Positions 1 through 6,246 of a DNA stretch of 13,720 nucleotides are shown here, in pieces. Under the pieces are notes generated by a model. That model was not told the DNA's origin and did no database searches. It saw nothing but the letters and a program-made list of their open reading frames with translations. Positions within the stretch are counted from its first letter, which is position 1. Every line of letters begins with the position of its first letter. The stretch is from Bacteroidales bacterium (lineage in GTDB: Bacteria; Bacteroidota; Bacteroidia; Bacteroidales; UBA932), in the NCBI GenBank assembly GCA_017527625.1, contig JAFXPV010000017.1, positions 1 to 13,720 of the forward strand. The letters are read 5' to 3'. Both the position numbers and the translations under genes were made by a program.

Positions 1-300
1 AGGCTCGTCGAGCAGCAGCACGTCGGGCTCCTTGAGCAGCAGCCTGCAAAGAGCCACCCTGCGCCTTTCTCCACCCGAGAGATTGGCTGTCAGCGCATCC
101 GGATCGGGGCATTGCAGCGCATCCATAGCCCTCTCGAGCTTGCTGTCGATGTCCCAGCCGCCGAGGTGTTCTATCTTTTCCGTGAGCTCGCCCTGACGCT
201 CGATGAGAGCGTTCATCTGGTCGTCATCCATCGGCTCGGCGAACTTCATATTCACCTCTTCATATTCCCTGAGGGCATCCATTACCTCCTGCACACCTTC
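1..300 (-). pseudogene. ettA: EttA continuation downstream of the in-frame TAG, cut by the window edge
   Basis: Reading on from the TAG in the same frame gives 100 further sense codons up to the window edge, with no second stop. They hold the conserved second part of the first ABC domain: the ABC-F signature LSGGERRRVALCRLLL (codons 167-182 counted from the gene start) and Walker B VLLLDEP (codons 187-193), where the window ends. The TAG takes the place of a Glu in E. coli EttA (my recollection of that sequence); CAG or GAG would each need one base change. A bacterium could only make this half by readthrough or re-initiation. Candidate internal ATGs are at 280-282 (preceded by AGGAGGT, but only one base away) and 247-249 (AGAGG five bases upstream). 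The second ABC domain and the true end lie outside the window. I call it a pseudogene-like segment, with sequencing or assembly error as the main alternative. Confidence 0.7.
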
Positions 301-579
301 CTACACGACTTCTTTCACAGTCTTGGAGTCATCGAGCTGCGGCTCCTGCTCCAGGTAGCCCACGCTGTAGCCCGGAGCCCAGACCACTTCGCCCTGGTAT
401 GACTTCTCAAGCCCTGCGATGATTTTCATCAGCGTAGACTTTCCAGCTCCGTTCATTCCGACGATGCCGATCTTGGCTCCGTAAAAGAACGACAGGTAGA
501 TGTCCTTGAGTATGACTTTGTTGTTGTGGGGCAGAATCTTGCCCACCCCGTTCATCGAGAATATTATCTTTTCATCCAT
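301..579 (-). CDS. ettA: ABC-F ATPase EttA (energy-dependent translational throttle), N-terminal piece ending at an in-frame TAG
   Basis: This 92-residue piece is the start of an EttA-type ABC-F protein, a cytosolic ribosome-associated ATPase that in E. coli binds the E site and gates the first peptide bond according to ATP/ADP. Visible are Walker A (GMNGAGKST, residues 41-49) and the Q-loop region (GYLEQEPQL, residues 74-82), followed by TVKEVV where E. coli EttA, as I recall it, has TVRESIEE. The frame then meets TAG (301-303, codon 93). Codons beyond it continue the same protein without any shift (see the entry at 1-300), so this is a broken or misread full-length gene, not a natural small protein. 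It is the last visible gene of the ackA > ptb > MATE > kinase-like > ettA run, 13 bases after the kinase-like gene. Family assignment is firm; whether the stop is real cannot be decided here. Confidence 0.85.
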   Translation of the reverse strand: MDEKIIFSMNGVGKILPHNNKVILKDIYLSFFYGAKIGIVGMNGAGKSTLMKIIAGLEKSYQGEVVWAPGYSVGYLEQEPQLDDSKTVKEVV

Positions 580-592
580 AGTTGAAAACAGG

Positions 593-1213
593 TCACTTGC
601 CGAGAAGACTTATGATGATATCTACGCAGCCGTCGATGCCGAAGCGGCTGCTGTTCAGGCAGAGGTCATAGCTGGAGCTGTCGCCCCACTCTTTGAAAGT
701 GTAGTAATTGTAGTAAGAGGTACGCCGGCGTTCGCCCTGGTCGATATATTTCTCAGCCTCCTTCTCAGAAAGGCCCTGCTTCGCCGCAATCCTTGCTATG
801 CGGTCACGTTTGTCGGCGTTGATGAATACGCTCAGCATTCCCTTGCGGTCGCGGAGGACATAGTCGGCGCAACGGCCCACAAAGATGCCCGACCCTTCGT
901 CGGCCAGCTGGCGTATGATGTCGCTCTGGGTCTTGAAAAGACCGTCTTCCGATATGGTGCTGTCAAGGGTATACCCTGCATCTATGTAATTGCTGCTGCG
1001 CTGGCCGAGGAAGCGGGCGAAACGGCCGGCCGGAGCCGGCTTCTCGTCAGTCTTTTCAAAGACATCCTCACTCAGGCCGCTTTTCTTCGCAGCAATCTCT
1101 ATGAGTTCCTTGTCATACACCTTTATGCCGAGCCGCTCCGACAGCTTGTGCGCTATTTCAAGGCCACCGGCGCCGATGCTCCTTCCGAGGGTTATCAAAA
1201 TCTGACTTTCCAT
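593..1213 (-). CDS. Cytidylate kinase-like family protein (AAK/cytidylate_kin2 type)
   Basis: A 206-residue cytosolic P-loop-type protein of the cytidylate-kinase-like family, common in anaerobes, whose substrate is generally unproven. The N-terminus carries a nucleotide-binding loop, TLGRSIGAGGLEIA (residues 8-21). It has Gly where classic P-loops have the Lys of GK[ST], which I recall as typical of this family rather than damage here. VYDKELIEIAA follows at 32-42, and IFVGRCADYVL (110-120) is the second core strand with its conserved Gly-Arg. An Arg/Lys-rich lid-like stretch (KRDRIARIAAKQG, 135-147) precedes the conserved helix with ERRRTSYYNYYT (161-172). The length is full for the family. 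It starts 6 bases after the MATE stop and ends 13 bases before ettA, so it is probably co-transcribed. It should not be taken for the housekeeping CMP kinase (Cmk), which has a canonical P-loop. Confidence 0.85.
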   Translation of the reverse strand: MESQILITLGRSIGAGGLEIAHKLSERLGIKVYDKELIEIAAKKSGLSEDVFEKTDEKPAPAGRFARFLGQRSSNYIDAGYTLDSTISEDGLFKTQSDIIRQLADEGSGIFVGRCADYVLRDRKGMLSVFINADKRDRIARIAAKQGLSEKEAEKYIDQGERRRTSYYNYYTFKEWGDSSSYDLCLNSSRFGIDGCVDIIISLLGK

Positions 1214-1219
1214 AGGCTG

Positions 1220-2572
1220 TTATTCTAAGACGGCCTTTTCGTCCTGGCCGAAGGTTTTCATCAATCTGGATATCATCAGCAGAGCGATCAGGGCGGCGAC
1301 TATGTCAGAAGCCGGCATACTCCACCAAACGCCGTCGGTACCCCACAGACGGGGGAAGACGATAAGGAAGGGCAGCAGGAAAAGCAGCTGCCTGCTGAGA
1401 GACAGGAATATGGCTTTGCGCGCATAACCGATGCTCTGGAAGAAGCTGGTAGCCACGATCTGGTAGCCGACTATCGGGAATATTGCCACTATTATCCTGA
1501 GCGCGTGGCTTGACAGCTCCTTAAGCTCTGCATCCCTGGTAAAGAGGGACACCATAGCGTTGGGAATCAGCTCTCCGGCAAGGAAGGCCAGAGTAGTGGT
1601 GACAGTAGCGCATATTATGGTAAGCGTAAGCACTTTCTTCACCCTTGGGTACAACTTTGCGCCATAGTTGTAACCTGCGATGGGCTGCATACCCTGAGTG
1701 AAGCCCATAATGAGCATTATGAACAGGAACACTATGCGGTTCACGATGCCGTAGGCGCCTATGGCCATATCTCCGCCGTGGAACTGCAGCTGACGGTTGA
1801 TCAGGATCACCACGAAACACGAAGCCACGTTCATCAGGAACGGAGCCATACCTATGGACAGGGAGCGCTCGGCGATCTTGAAGTCAAAATGGAACACCTC
1901 CTTGCTGAAATGGACGACGTGGTTCTTGTCGGAAAGCATCTTCAGGATCCAGAGCAGGGACACTATCTGGGCAAGGATGGTGGCTATCGCAGCGCCACGG
2001 ATGCCCATATCCAGCCCGAAGATGAAGATGGGGTCGAGGACGGTGTTGAGCCCGACCGCCAGCAGGGTGGCCGCCATCGCTTTCTTCGGCAGACCGCTGG
2101 CCCTCACCACTCCGTTCAAGCCGTGGTAGAGATGGGATATGACATTTCCCGCGAGGATTATGACCATATACTCACGGGCGTAAGGGATGGTGGCGTCACT
2201 GGCTCCGAAGAAATAAAGTATCGGATCCAGGAAGACCAGTCCCAGGATGGTGACAAGAAGGCCGATGCCGACATTCAGCATCACCACGTTGCCGAGGACC
2301 CTGTTGGCCATATAGTAGTTCTTCTGGCCAAGCAGCATCGAAATCAGGGTGACGGCTCCTACCCCGACCAGGGTACCGAAGGCGGTTGACAAGTTCATCA
2401 GAGGGAAGGTCACGGCAAGGCCTGCTATGGCCATAGGACCTACTCCCTGCCCGATAAAGATACTGTCGACCATATTGTAAAGGCTTGCTGCTGCCATTGC
2501 CACGATGGCCGGCATAGCATACTGCTTGAGCAGTTTGCCCACATTCTCGGTCCCCAGTTCGGTAGGAATCAT
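1220..2572 (-). CDS. MATE family multidrug/Na+ (or H+) antiporter, MepA-like
   Basis: A 450-residue inner-membrane exporter of the MATE family, which expels cationic drugs or metabolites in exchange for Na+ or H+. The sequence is hydrophobic, with about 12 membrane segments in two homologous halves. Family hallmarks are the N-terminal LLKQYAMPAIVAMAAASLYN followed by VDSIFIGQGVGP, the GVGAVTLISMLLGQKN loop after helix 2, NTVLDPIFIFGLDMGIRGAA in the middle, and GFTQGMQPIAGYNYGAK in the second half. The pattern is closest to the MepA/DinF-like branch as I recall it. It begins 18 bases after the phosphotransacylase stop and ends 6 bases before the kinase-like gene, inside the ackA-led run. The substrate cannot be read from sequence. 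Its place next to acid-producing genes allows the guess of a role in metabolite export, but this is only context. Confidence 0.93.
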   Translation of the reverse strand: MIPTELGTENVGKLLKQYAMPAIVAMAAASLYNMVDSIFIGQGVGPMAIAGLAVTFPLMNLSTAFGTLVGVGAVTLISMLLGQKNYYMANRVLGNVVMLNVGIGLLVTILGLVFLDPILYFFGASDATIPYAREYMVIILAGNVISHLYHGLNGVVRASGLPKKAMAATLLAVGLNTVLDPIFIFGLDMGIRGAAIATILAQIVSLLWILKMLSDKNHVVHFSKEVFHFDFKIAERSLSIGMAPFLMNVASCFVVILINRQLQFHGGDMAIGAYGIVNRIVFLFIMLIMGFTQGMQPIAGYNYGAKLYPRVKKVLTLTIICATVTTTLAFLAGELIPNAMVSLFTRDAELKELSSHALRIIVAIFPIVGYQIVATSFFQSIGYARKAIFLSLSRQLLFLLPFLIVFPRLWGTDGVWWSMPASDIVAALIALLMISRLMKTFGQDEKAVLE

Positions 2573-2590
2573 AATGAGTTTTCGGCAGTC

Positions 2591-3502
2591 CTATTTGGAT
2601 TTGGCGGTAAGAGCTGCCAGTGCTATCGAGTTCAACTTGGTGTCGATGCTGTCGGCACGGCTTGAAAGCACGCAAGGAGCTGCTGCGCCGGCCACGATGG
2701 CAGCCTGTTTGACACCCTTCATAAGCTGGGAGTTGCTCTTGTAGAAAACATTTGCACTCTCAATGTTGGGGAAGACAAGGCAGTCTGCGTCTCCGGCAAC
2801 TTCGCTCTTGAGTTTCTTGATGGCCACAGCCTCGGGGCTGAGCGCTACGTCGAGGGCGAGAGGTCCGTCACCAACGCAGCCTTTGATCTGGCCGCGGTCG
2901 CACTTCTTGCTGAGGATTGCCGCATCGACGCAAGCCTGCATACCCTCCATCATCTGCTCTGTAGCTGCGATGAATGCAACCTTGGGAGTCTGGATGCCGA
3001 AGGCTTTGGCCACGTTCACCAGATATTTGGTGATAGCTTCCTTCTGCTTGAGGTCGGGAGCGGGAATGACGGCCATATCGCCGAGTATGATGAATTTGTG
3101 GTAATTCGGATTCTGGAGCACGCTTACGTGGCTCAGGACAGCCTTGGGAGGCAGCAAGCCGCGCTCCTTGTTGAGGATGCCGCGCATATACTTGTCAGTG
3201 CTGCAGAGGCCTTTCATAAGGATGTCGCCATTGCCTTCACGGATGATGTCGATGGCCTGGGCGATGCTTGCCAGTTCGTCCTTGTTGTCGACGATTTCGA
3301 AAACGGAAGCATCTATGCCTTCACGGGTGCAGACATCCTTGATCAAGTCGGCGTCTCCGACCAGAGTGGCGTCAACTATGCCCAGCGAGCAGGCCTTGTA
3401 AGCAGCGGTGATAGTATGGTCGTCGACAGCCCAAGCTGCGACAAGTCTTTTTTTGGGTTTCGAGCGCAGAGCCTCGAACATTTGGTCAAAATTGGTAATC
3501 AT
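2591..3502 (-). CDS. ptb: Phosphate acyltransferase of the Ptb type (phosphate butyryl-/acetyltransferase)
   Basis: A 303-residue cytosolic enzyme that swaps CoA for phosphate on an acyl-CoA, giving the acyl phosphate used by the neighbouring kinase to make ATP. It is of the short PTA_PTB type, lacking the extra N-terminal domains of long Pta. Conserved blocks are DILMKGLCSTDKYMRGIL (93-110), HVSVLQNPNYHKFIILGDMA (125-144), GDGPLALDVALSPEA (211-225), LVFPNIESANVFYKS (242-256) and the C-terminal PCVLSSRADS (276-285). It starts 12 bases after the ackA stop, so the pair is surely one transcript. The paired kinase is of acetate-kinase rather than butyrate-kinase type, so the physiological substrate may be acetyl-CoA or propionyl-CoA instead of butyryl-CoA; the gene symbol states family, not proven substrate. 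It ends in TAG, which shows that TAG acts as a stop in this genome. Confidence 0.88.
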   Translation of the reverse strand: MITNFDQMFEALRSKPKKRLVAAWAVDDHTITAAYKACSLGIVDATLVGDADLIKDVCTREGIDASVFEIVDNKDELASIAQAIDIIREGNGDILMKGLCSTDKYMRGILNKERGLLPPKAVLSHVSVLQNPNYHKFIILGDMAVIPAPDLKQKEAITKYLVNVAKAFGIQTPKVAFIAATEQMMEGMQACVDAAILSKKCDRGQIKGCVGDGPLALDVALSPEAVAIKKLKSEVAGDADCLVFPNIESANVFYKSNSQLMKGVKQAAIVAGAAAPCVLSSRADSIDTKLNSIALAALTAKSK

Positions 3503-3514
3503 TATGTCAGTTTT

Positions 3515-4765
3515 TTAATTGTTTTCAATTTCGCTGTCTCTTTGTGCAGCCTTTTTCTTCATCTCGGTGACGATGTTCATAGTGTCGGTGGCGATGACAA
3601 GCTCCTCGTTGGTAGTCACGGCCATAACCTTCACTTTGGAATCCGGAGTGCTGAGGACGGCATCCACTCCCCTTGTGCCCTTGTTCTTTTCAAAATCGAA
3701 CTTGATGCCCAGGTTCTCGAGTCCGGTGCAGACGAGTTCGCGCACGCGGTCGGAGTTCTCTCCGATACCGCCGGTGAACACTATCATATCCACCCCGTTC
3801 AGCACGGCCATATATGCACCAATGTATTTCTTGATGTCGTATGCAAGCTTCTTGAGAGCGAGTCCGGCGCGTTTGTACCCGGTACTCTCGGCATCCACAA
3901 GGTCACGGCAGTCAGAAGAGAAACCGCTCAGGCCCTGCAGACCGCTCTGCTTGTTCACCAGATTGTTGATGCCTGCCGCATCGAGGCCTTCCTTCTCCAT
4001 CAGGAAGGTTACCACGCCTACGTCCAGGTTACCGCTGCGGGTTCCCATCGTGACGCCCTCCACGGGGGTGAATCCCATCGAAGTGTCCACCGAACGGCCG
4101 CAGTCGATAGCTGTGATCGAACTGCCGTTGCCGAGATGGCAGGTGATGAGTTTTGTTTGGTTGAGGCGCATACCGGCGAGCTTGCAGGCTTTCTCAGCAA
4201 CATACTTGTGGCTTGTGCCGTGGAAGCCGAAACGGCGGATCTTGTACTTCTCGTAATAGGAATAGTCAAGTGCGTACAGATAAGCATAATCCGGCATACT
4301 CTGATGGAATGAGGTATCGAACACAGCCACTTGGGGTACGTCGGGCATCAGCTCCGACATAGCCTTGATGCCGGTGAGGTTTGCCGGGTTGTGCAGCGGC
4401 GCAAGCTCGCAGCACTTCTCTATCTTGTCGATCACGTCTGCGTCAATTGCCACGCTTCTGAAGAAATATTCTCCTCCGTGAGCCACGCGGTGACCTACAG
4501 CGTCAATCTGGGACAGGTTGTAAAGCACTCCGTATACAGGGTCCGTCAGGATTTCGAGAACGCTCTTAATGGCTTCCGTGTGGTTTGCAATCGGCTTCTC
4601 TACTTTATAGTCTTCCCTTTCGTCGACCTTATGGGTATGGCAGGCATTCATACTGCCGATGCGCTCGACAAGGCCTTTGGCCAGCAGAGTATTTTCAGAG
4701 GCGCTCATTTTCAGCACCTGGTATTTCAAAGAGGAACTGCCGCAGTTCAGAACAAGAATCTTCAT
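3515..4765 (-). CDS. ackA: Acetate kinase
   Basis: A 416-residue cytosolic kinase that makes acetate and ATP from acetyl phosphate and ADP, the last step of acetate fermentation. The ASKHA-fold motifs are all present: N-terminal VLNCGSSSLKYQ (5-16, with N7), the Arg in GHRVAHGGEYFF (R93), HNPANLTGI (125-133), the catalytic Asp in VFDTSFHQSMPDYAYLYAL (D150), RRFGFHGTSHKYV (177-189, H182), HLGNGSSITAI (210-220), GTRSGNLDVGVVTFLM (241-256, R243), FTGGIGENSDRVRE (330-343) and TTNEELVIA (384-392). The NCGSSS start and the GTRSGNLD loop separate it from butyrate kinase, which starts with N-PGSTSTK. A short Lys-rich tail follows. It leads the minus-strand run (ptb-like gene 12 bases downstream) and is divergent from comEC. 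A good -7 element (4792-4799) lies about 27 bases upstream of the start. Confidence 0.96.
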   Translation of the reverse strand: MKILVLNCGSSSLKYQVLKMSASENTLLAKGLVERIGSMNACHTHKVDEREDYKVEKPIANHTEAIKSVLEILTDPVYGVLYNLSQIDAVGHRVAHGGEYFFRSVAIDADVIDKIEKCCELAPLHNPANLTGIKAMSELMPDVPQVAVFDTSFHQSMPDYAYLYALDYSYYEKYKIRRFGFHGTSHKYVAEKACKLAGMRLNQTKLITCHLGNGSSITAIDCGRSVDTSMGFTPVEGVTMGTRSGNLDVGVVTFLMEKEGLDAAGINNLVNKQSGLQGLSGFSSDCRDLVDAESTGYKRAGLALKKLAYDIKKYIGAYMAVLNGVDMIVFTGGIGENSDRVRELVCTGLENLGIKFDFEKNKGTRGVDAVLSTPDSKVKVMAVTTNEELVIATDTMNIVTEMKKKAAQRDSEIENN

Positions 4766-4788
4766 ACTTTAAATTGTTTTCATTAATC

Positions 4789-4821
4789 TTTCAAATGTAA
4801 CAAAAATAAATGATATCTTTG
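4789..4821 (+). promoter_or_regulatory. comEC promoter, Bacteroidota consensus
   Basis: TTTC at 4789-4792, a 21-base spacer, then TATCTTTG at 4814-4821: three of four bases of the TTTG box and all of TAnnTTTG, at consensus spacing. The transcript would start around 4827. That lies downstream of the ATG at 4810 and upstream of the ATG at 4840, so it decides the comEC start in favour of 4840. The element overlaps the ackA promoter on the other strand, so the two genes could compete for polymerase. Confidence 0.55.
4792..4799 (-). promoter_or_regulatory. -7 element of the ackA operon promoter (Bacteroidota type)
   Basis: On the minus strand this reads TACATTTG, a full match to the TAnnTTTG element of the phylum's housekeeping sigma factor. 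It would place the transcript start near 4785 and give a leader of about 20 bases to the ackA ATG at 4765. I find no clean TTTG at 19-22 bases upstream, so the assignment rests on the -7 box and the position alone. It lies within 15 bases of the oppositely facing -7 box of comEC. Confidence 0.5.
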
Positions 4822-4839
4822 TCTGCACAGGACATTGAA

Positions 4840-5919
4840 ATGGGGAAAGGTAGAGACATAGTCATTTATGCATTTGCATACATTCTCGGGGACGTGCTTT
4901 GGCAAGTCCTTTTTTCTTTCTGTGGCATCCCTGCATATATCACGCTGGCCGCTCTGGCAGTTGCTGCAGTGTGCTTCTGCATCGCTGTCCTGAGCCGCTG
5001 CGGAGCGGCGGCCGCTCCTGCCAGACTGCTGACGGCCTGCTTCTGCATAACCGGAGCCCTGGGGGCCGTAGCCGGTGGCATCCCGCGTGAGGGAATGCTG
5101 CTCTTCGAAAAGGCCGCGGAGATGAAGGCTGCTGTCTCCAGACTGCTGGACAGCACCCTGCCGCCCGGCAGCGCAGATGAGCTGGCTGTTGCGAAAGCCC
5201 TTGCGATAGGAGACAAATCGATGATCAATGCCGCGCTCAAAAGCCGGTACCAGGCCAGTGGAGCAATGCACCTGCTGGCGCTGAGTGGGCTTCACGTTGG
5301 CGTAGTATATGCCTTCCTCAACGCTTTTCTGTCCGTGCTGGGGAACAGCCCCGCAGCCAAGGCCGTGAAAAGGACAGTCATACTCGCAAGCCTGTGGGGA
5401 TTCGCGCTTGTATCCGGCTTGAGCAGCTCCATCTGCCGCGCCGTGACGATGATAACAGTCTACGAAATCTGCGGAGTGCTGAAATCCGACCGCAATATGC
5501 TGCGCTCACTGGCAATCAGCGCCCTGCTCATCTGCCTGTTCAATCCGGACGCTCCTTTCGGCATCGGTTTCCAGCTGTCATTCAGCGCCGTGACAGGCAT
5601 ATATTTCCTGTATCCCAGGATCAAGGCTCTGCTCAACTACCGAAGCAGGCTCCTCGGGTATATCTGGAATACGCTGGCTCTGTCCATCAGCTGCCAGGCC
5701 GCGACCGCGCCCCTTGCGTATCTGTATTTCGGCAGCTTCCCCAGATATTTTATGGTCACCAACCTGCTGGCCATCCCGCTCAGTTCGGCGGCTATGTGGT
5801 TGATGCCTATAACGATCGCTGCCCGGAACATTCCTTTCATCGGAGTGCCGGGCAGCAAGATTCTTCTTGGAATCTTTCAGACCTTGAATACAGTGATAAG
5901 TATTATTGCCTCGCTATGA
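4840..5919 (+). CDS. comEC: ComEC/Rec2-type DNA-uptake channel protein, minimal form
   Basis: An inner-membrane protein of 359 residues (369 if started at the ATG at 4810) that carries the Competence domain of ComEC, the channel that takes up single-stranded DNA in transformation. The hallmark is ASGAMHLLALSGLHVGVVY (residues 139-157 from the chosen start), preceded by AKALAIGDKSMI (118-129) and followed by VSGLSSSICRAVTM (191-204), FNPDAPFGIGFQLSFSAVTGI (split across 234-254) and about seven hydrophobic helices. The first 80 residues are two or three membrane segments. Compared with full ComEC there is almost no room for the N-terminal OB-fold (DUF4131) domain, and the C-terminal metallo-beta-lactamase-like nuclease domain is absent; the reading frame ends naturally in TGA. 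I chose 4840 because the predicted promoter -7 box (4814-4821) overlaps the upstream ATG. It may be a working minimal channel or a remnant. Its last 6 bases overlap the RRM gene tail-to-tail. Confidence 0.85.
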   Translation: MGKGRDIVIYAFAYILGDVLWQVLFSFCGIPAYITLAALAVAAVCFCIAVLSRCGAAAAPARLLTACFCITGALGAVAGGIPREGMLLFEKAAEMKAAVSRLLDSTLPPGSADELAVAKALAIGDKSMINAALKSRYQASGAMHLLALSGLHVGVVYAFLNAFLSVLGNSPAAKAVKRTVILASLWGFALVSGLSSSICRAVTMITVYEICGVLKSDRNMLRSLAISALLICLFNPDAPFGIGFQLSFSAVTGIYFLYPRIKALLNYRSRLLGYIWNTLALSISCQAATAPLAYLYFGSFPRYFMVTNLLAIPLSSAAMWLMPITIAARNIPFIGVPGSKILLGIFQTLNTVISIIASL

Positions 5920-6177
5920 TTCTGCTGCAGGTCGTTCATTTGCTTTTGTCACATTGATTGTGCGCCCCATATGCTCGGTGCCGTTCAGAGCCTCGATAGC
6001 CCTCTCGGCGTCAGCGTCGTCCATCTCGACGAAACCGTAACCGCGTGAGCGGCGGGTCTCCTTGTTGATAATTATTCTTGCGGATGAAACTTCTCCAAAC
6101 GGAGCGAAAAGCTCAATTAAATTTTCTCTTCTTGCCTTGAAACTCAAGCCATAAACGAAAATGGTCATATTGGTCAA
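5914..6177 (-). CDS. Single-domain RRM RNA-binding protein
   Basis: An 87-residue cytosolic protein made of one RNA recognition motif. RNP2 is IFVYGL (6-11) and RNP1 is RGYGFVEM (45-52), with the aromatic residues that stack on RNA bases (F7 or Y9, Y47, F49) in place. The beta-alpha-beta-beta-alpha-beta order is complete, and a short polar tail (NERPAAES) ends the protein. Bacteroidota commonly carry several such proteins, and Bacteroides species lack Hfq, so these proteins are candidate post-transcriptional regulators there; the target is unknown for this one. The ATG at 6166-6168 (fourth codon) is an alternative start that would begin directly at the RRM. The gene has its own promoter (-7 box at 6204-6211) within a dyad, and it ends in TAG, overlapping the comEC stop by six bases. 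Confidence 0.93.
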   Translation of the reverse strand: MTNMTIFVYGLSFKARRENLIELFAPFGEVSSARIIINKETRRSRGYGFVEMDDADAERAIEALNGTEHMGRTINVTKANERPAAES

Positions 6178-6185
6178 ACATTAGT

Positions 6186-6225
6186 AGGTTAAAAGTGGTA
6201 TATCAAAGATAGCACTTTTTAACCT
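6186..6225. repeat. Near-perfect inverted repeat around the RRM promoter -7 box
   Basis: AGGTTAAAAGTG (6186-6197) is the inverse of CACTTTTTAACCT (6213-6225) apart from one extra T. The 15-base centre contains the -7 element. In readthrough RNA from the purF-like gene it could fold, but no U-run follows the hairpin, so it is a poor intrinsic terminator. Transcripts from the RRM promoter would start inside one arm. An operator for a dimeric repressor, or a weak purF terminator, are both possible readings. Confidence 0.6.
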
Positions 6226-6239
6226 AAAAATGTCACAAA
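6204..6239 (-). promoter_or_regulatory. Promoter of the RRM protein gene
   Basis: On the minus strand, TTTG at 6236-6239 and TATCTTTG at 6204-6211 (perfect TAnnTTTG), 24 bases apart, slightly longer than the usual 19-22. The expected start is near 6198, leaving about 20 bases of leader before the ATG at 6177. The -7 box sits in the spacer between the arms of a dyad (6186-6225). Confidence 0.55.
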
Positions 6240-6246
6240 ATCGCAA

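Noticed and set aside
301..303. Recoding of TAG to an amino acid across the genome
   Set aside because: The phosphotransacylase gene (TAG at 2591-2593) and the RRM gene (TAG at 5914-5916) both end naturally in TAG at the expected family length, so TAG is a stop here.
593..1213. Inactivation of the kinase-like protein because its P-loop lacks the usual Lys
   Set aside because: The GG ending of the loop is, to my knowledge, normal for this family, and the rest of the protein is conserved.
500..1228. A 242-codon plus-strand open frame opposite the kinase-like gene
   Set aside because: Antisense shadow with no recognisable motif; the minus-strand protein has conserved family blocks.
1778..2389. 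A 203-codon plus-strand open frame opposite the MATE gene
   Set aside because: Composition is rich in Asp, Gln and His as expected from complemented membrane-protein codons; no domain is visible.
3098..4312. A 404-codon open frame on the plus strand opposite ackA and the phosphotransacylase
   Set aside because: It is antisense to two clear enzymes, shows no family motif, and is explained by the codon usage of the real genes.
4810..4839. ATG at 4810 as the comEC start
   Set aside because: It overlaps the predicted -7 promoter element, so the transcript would begin downstream of it; kept as an alternative only.
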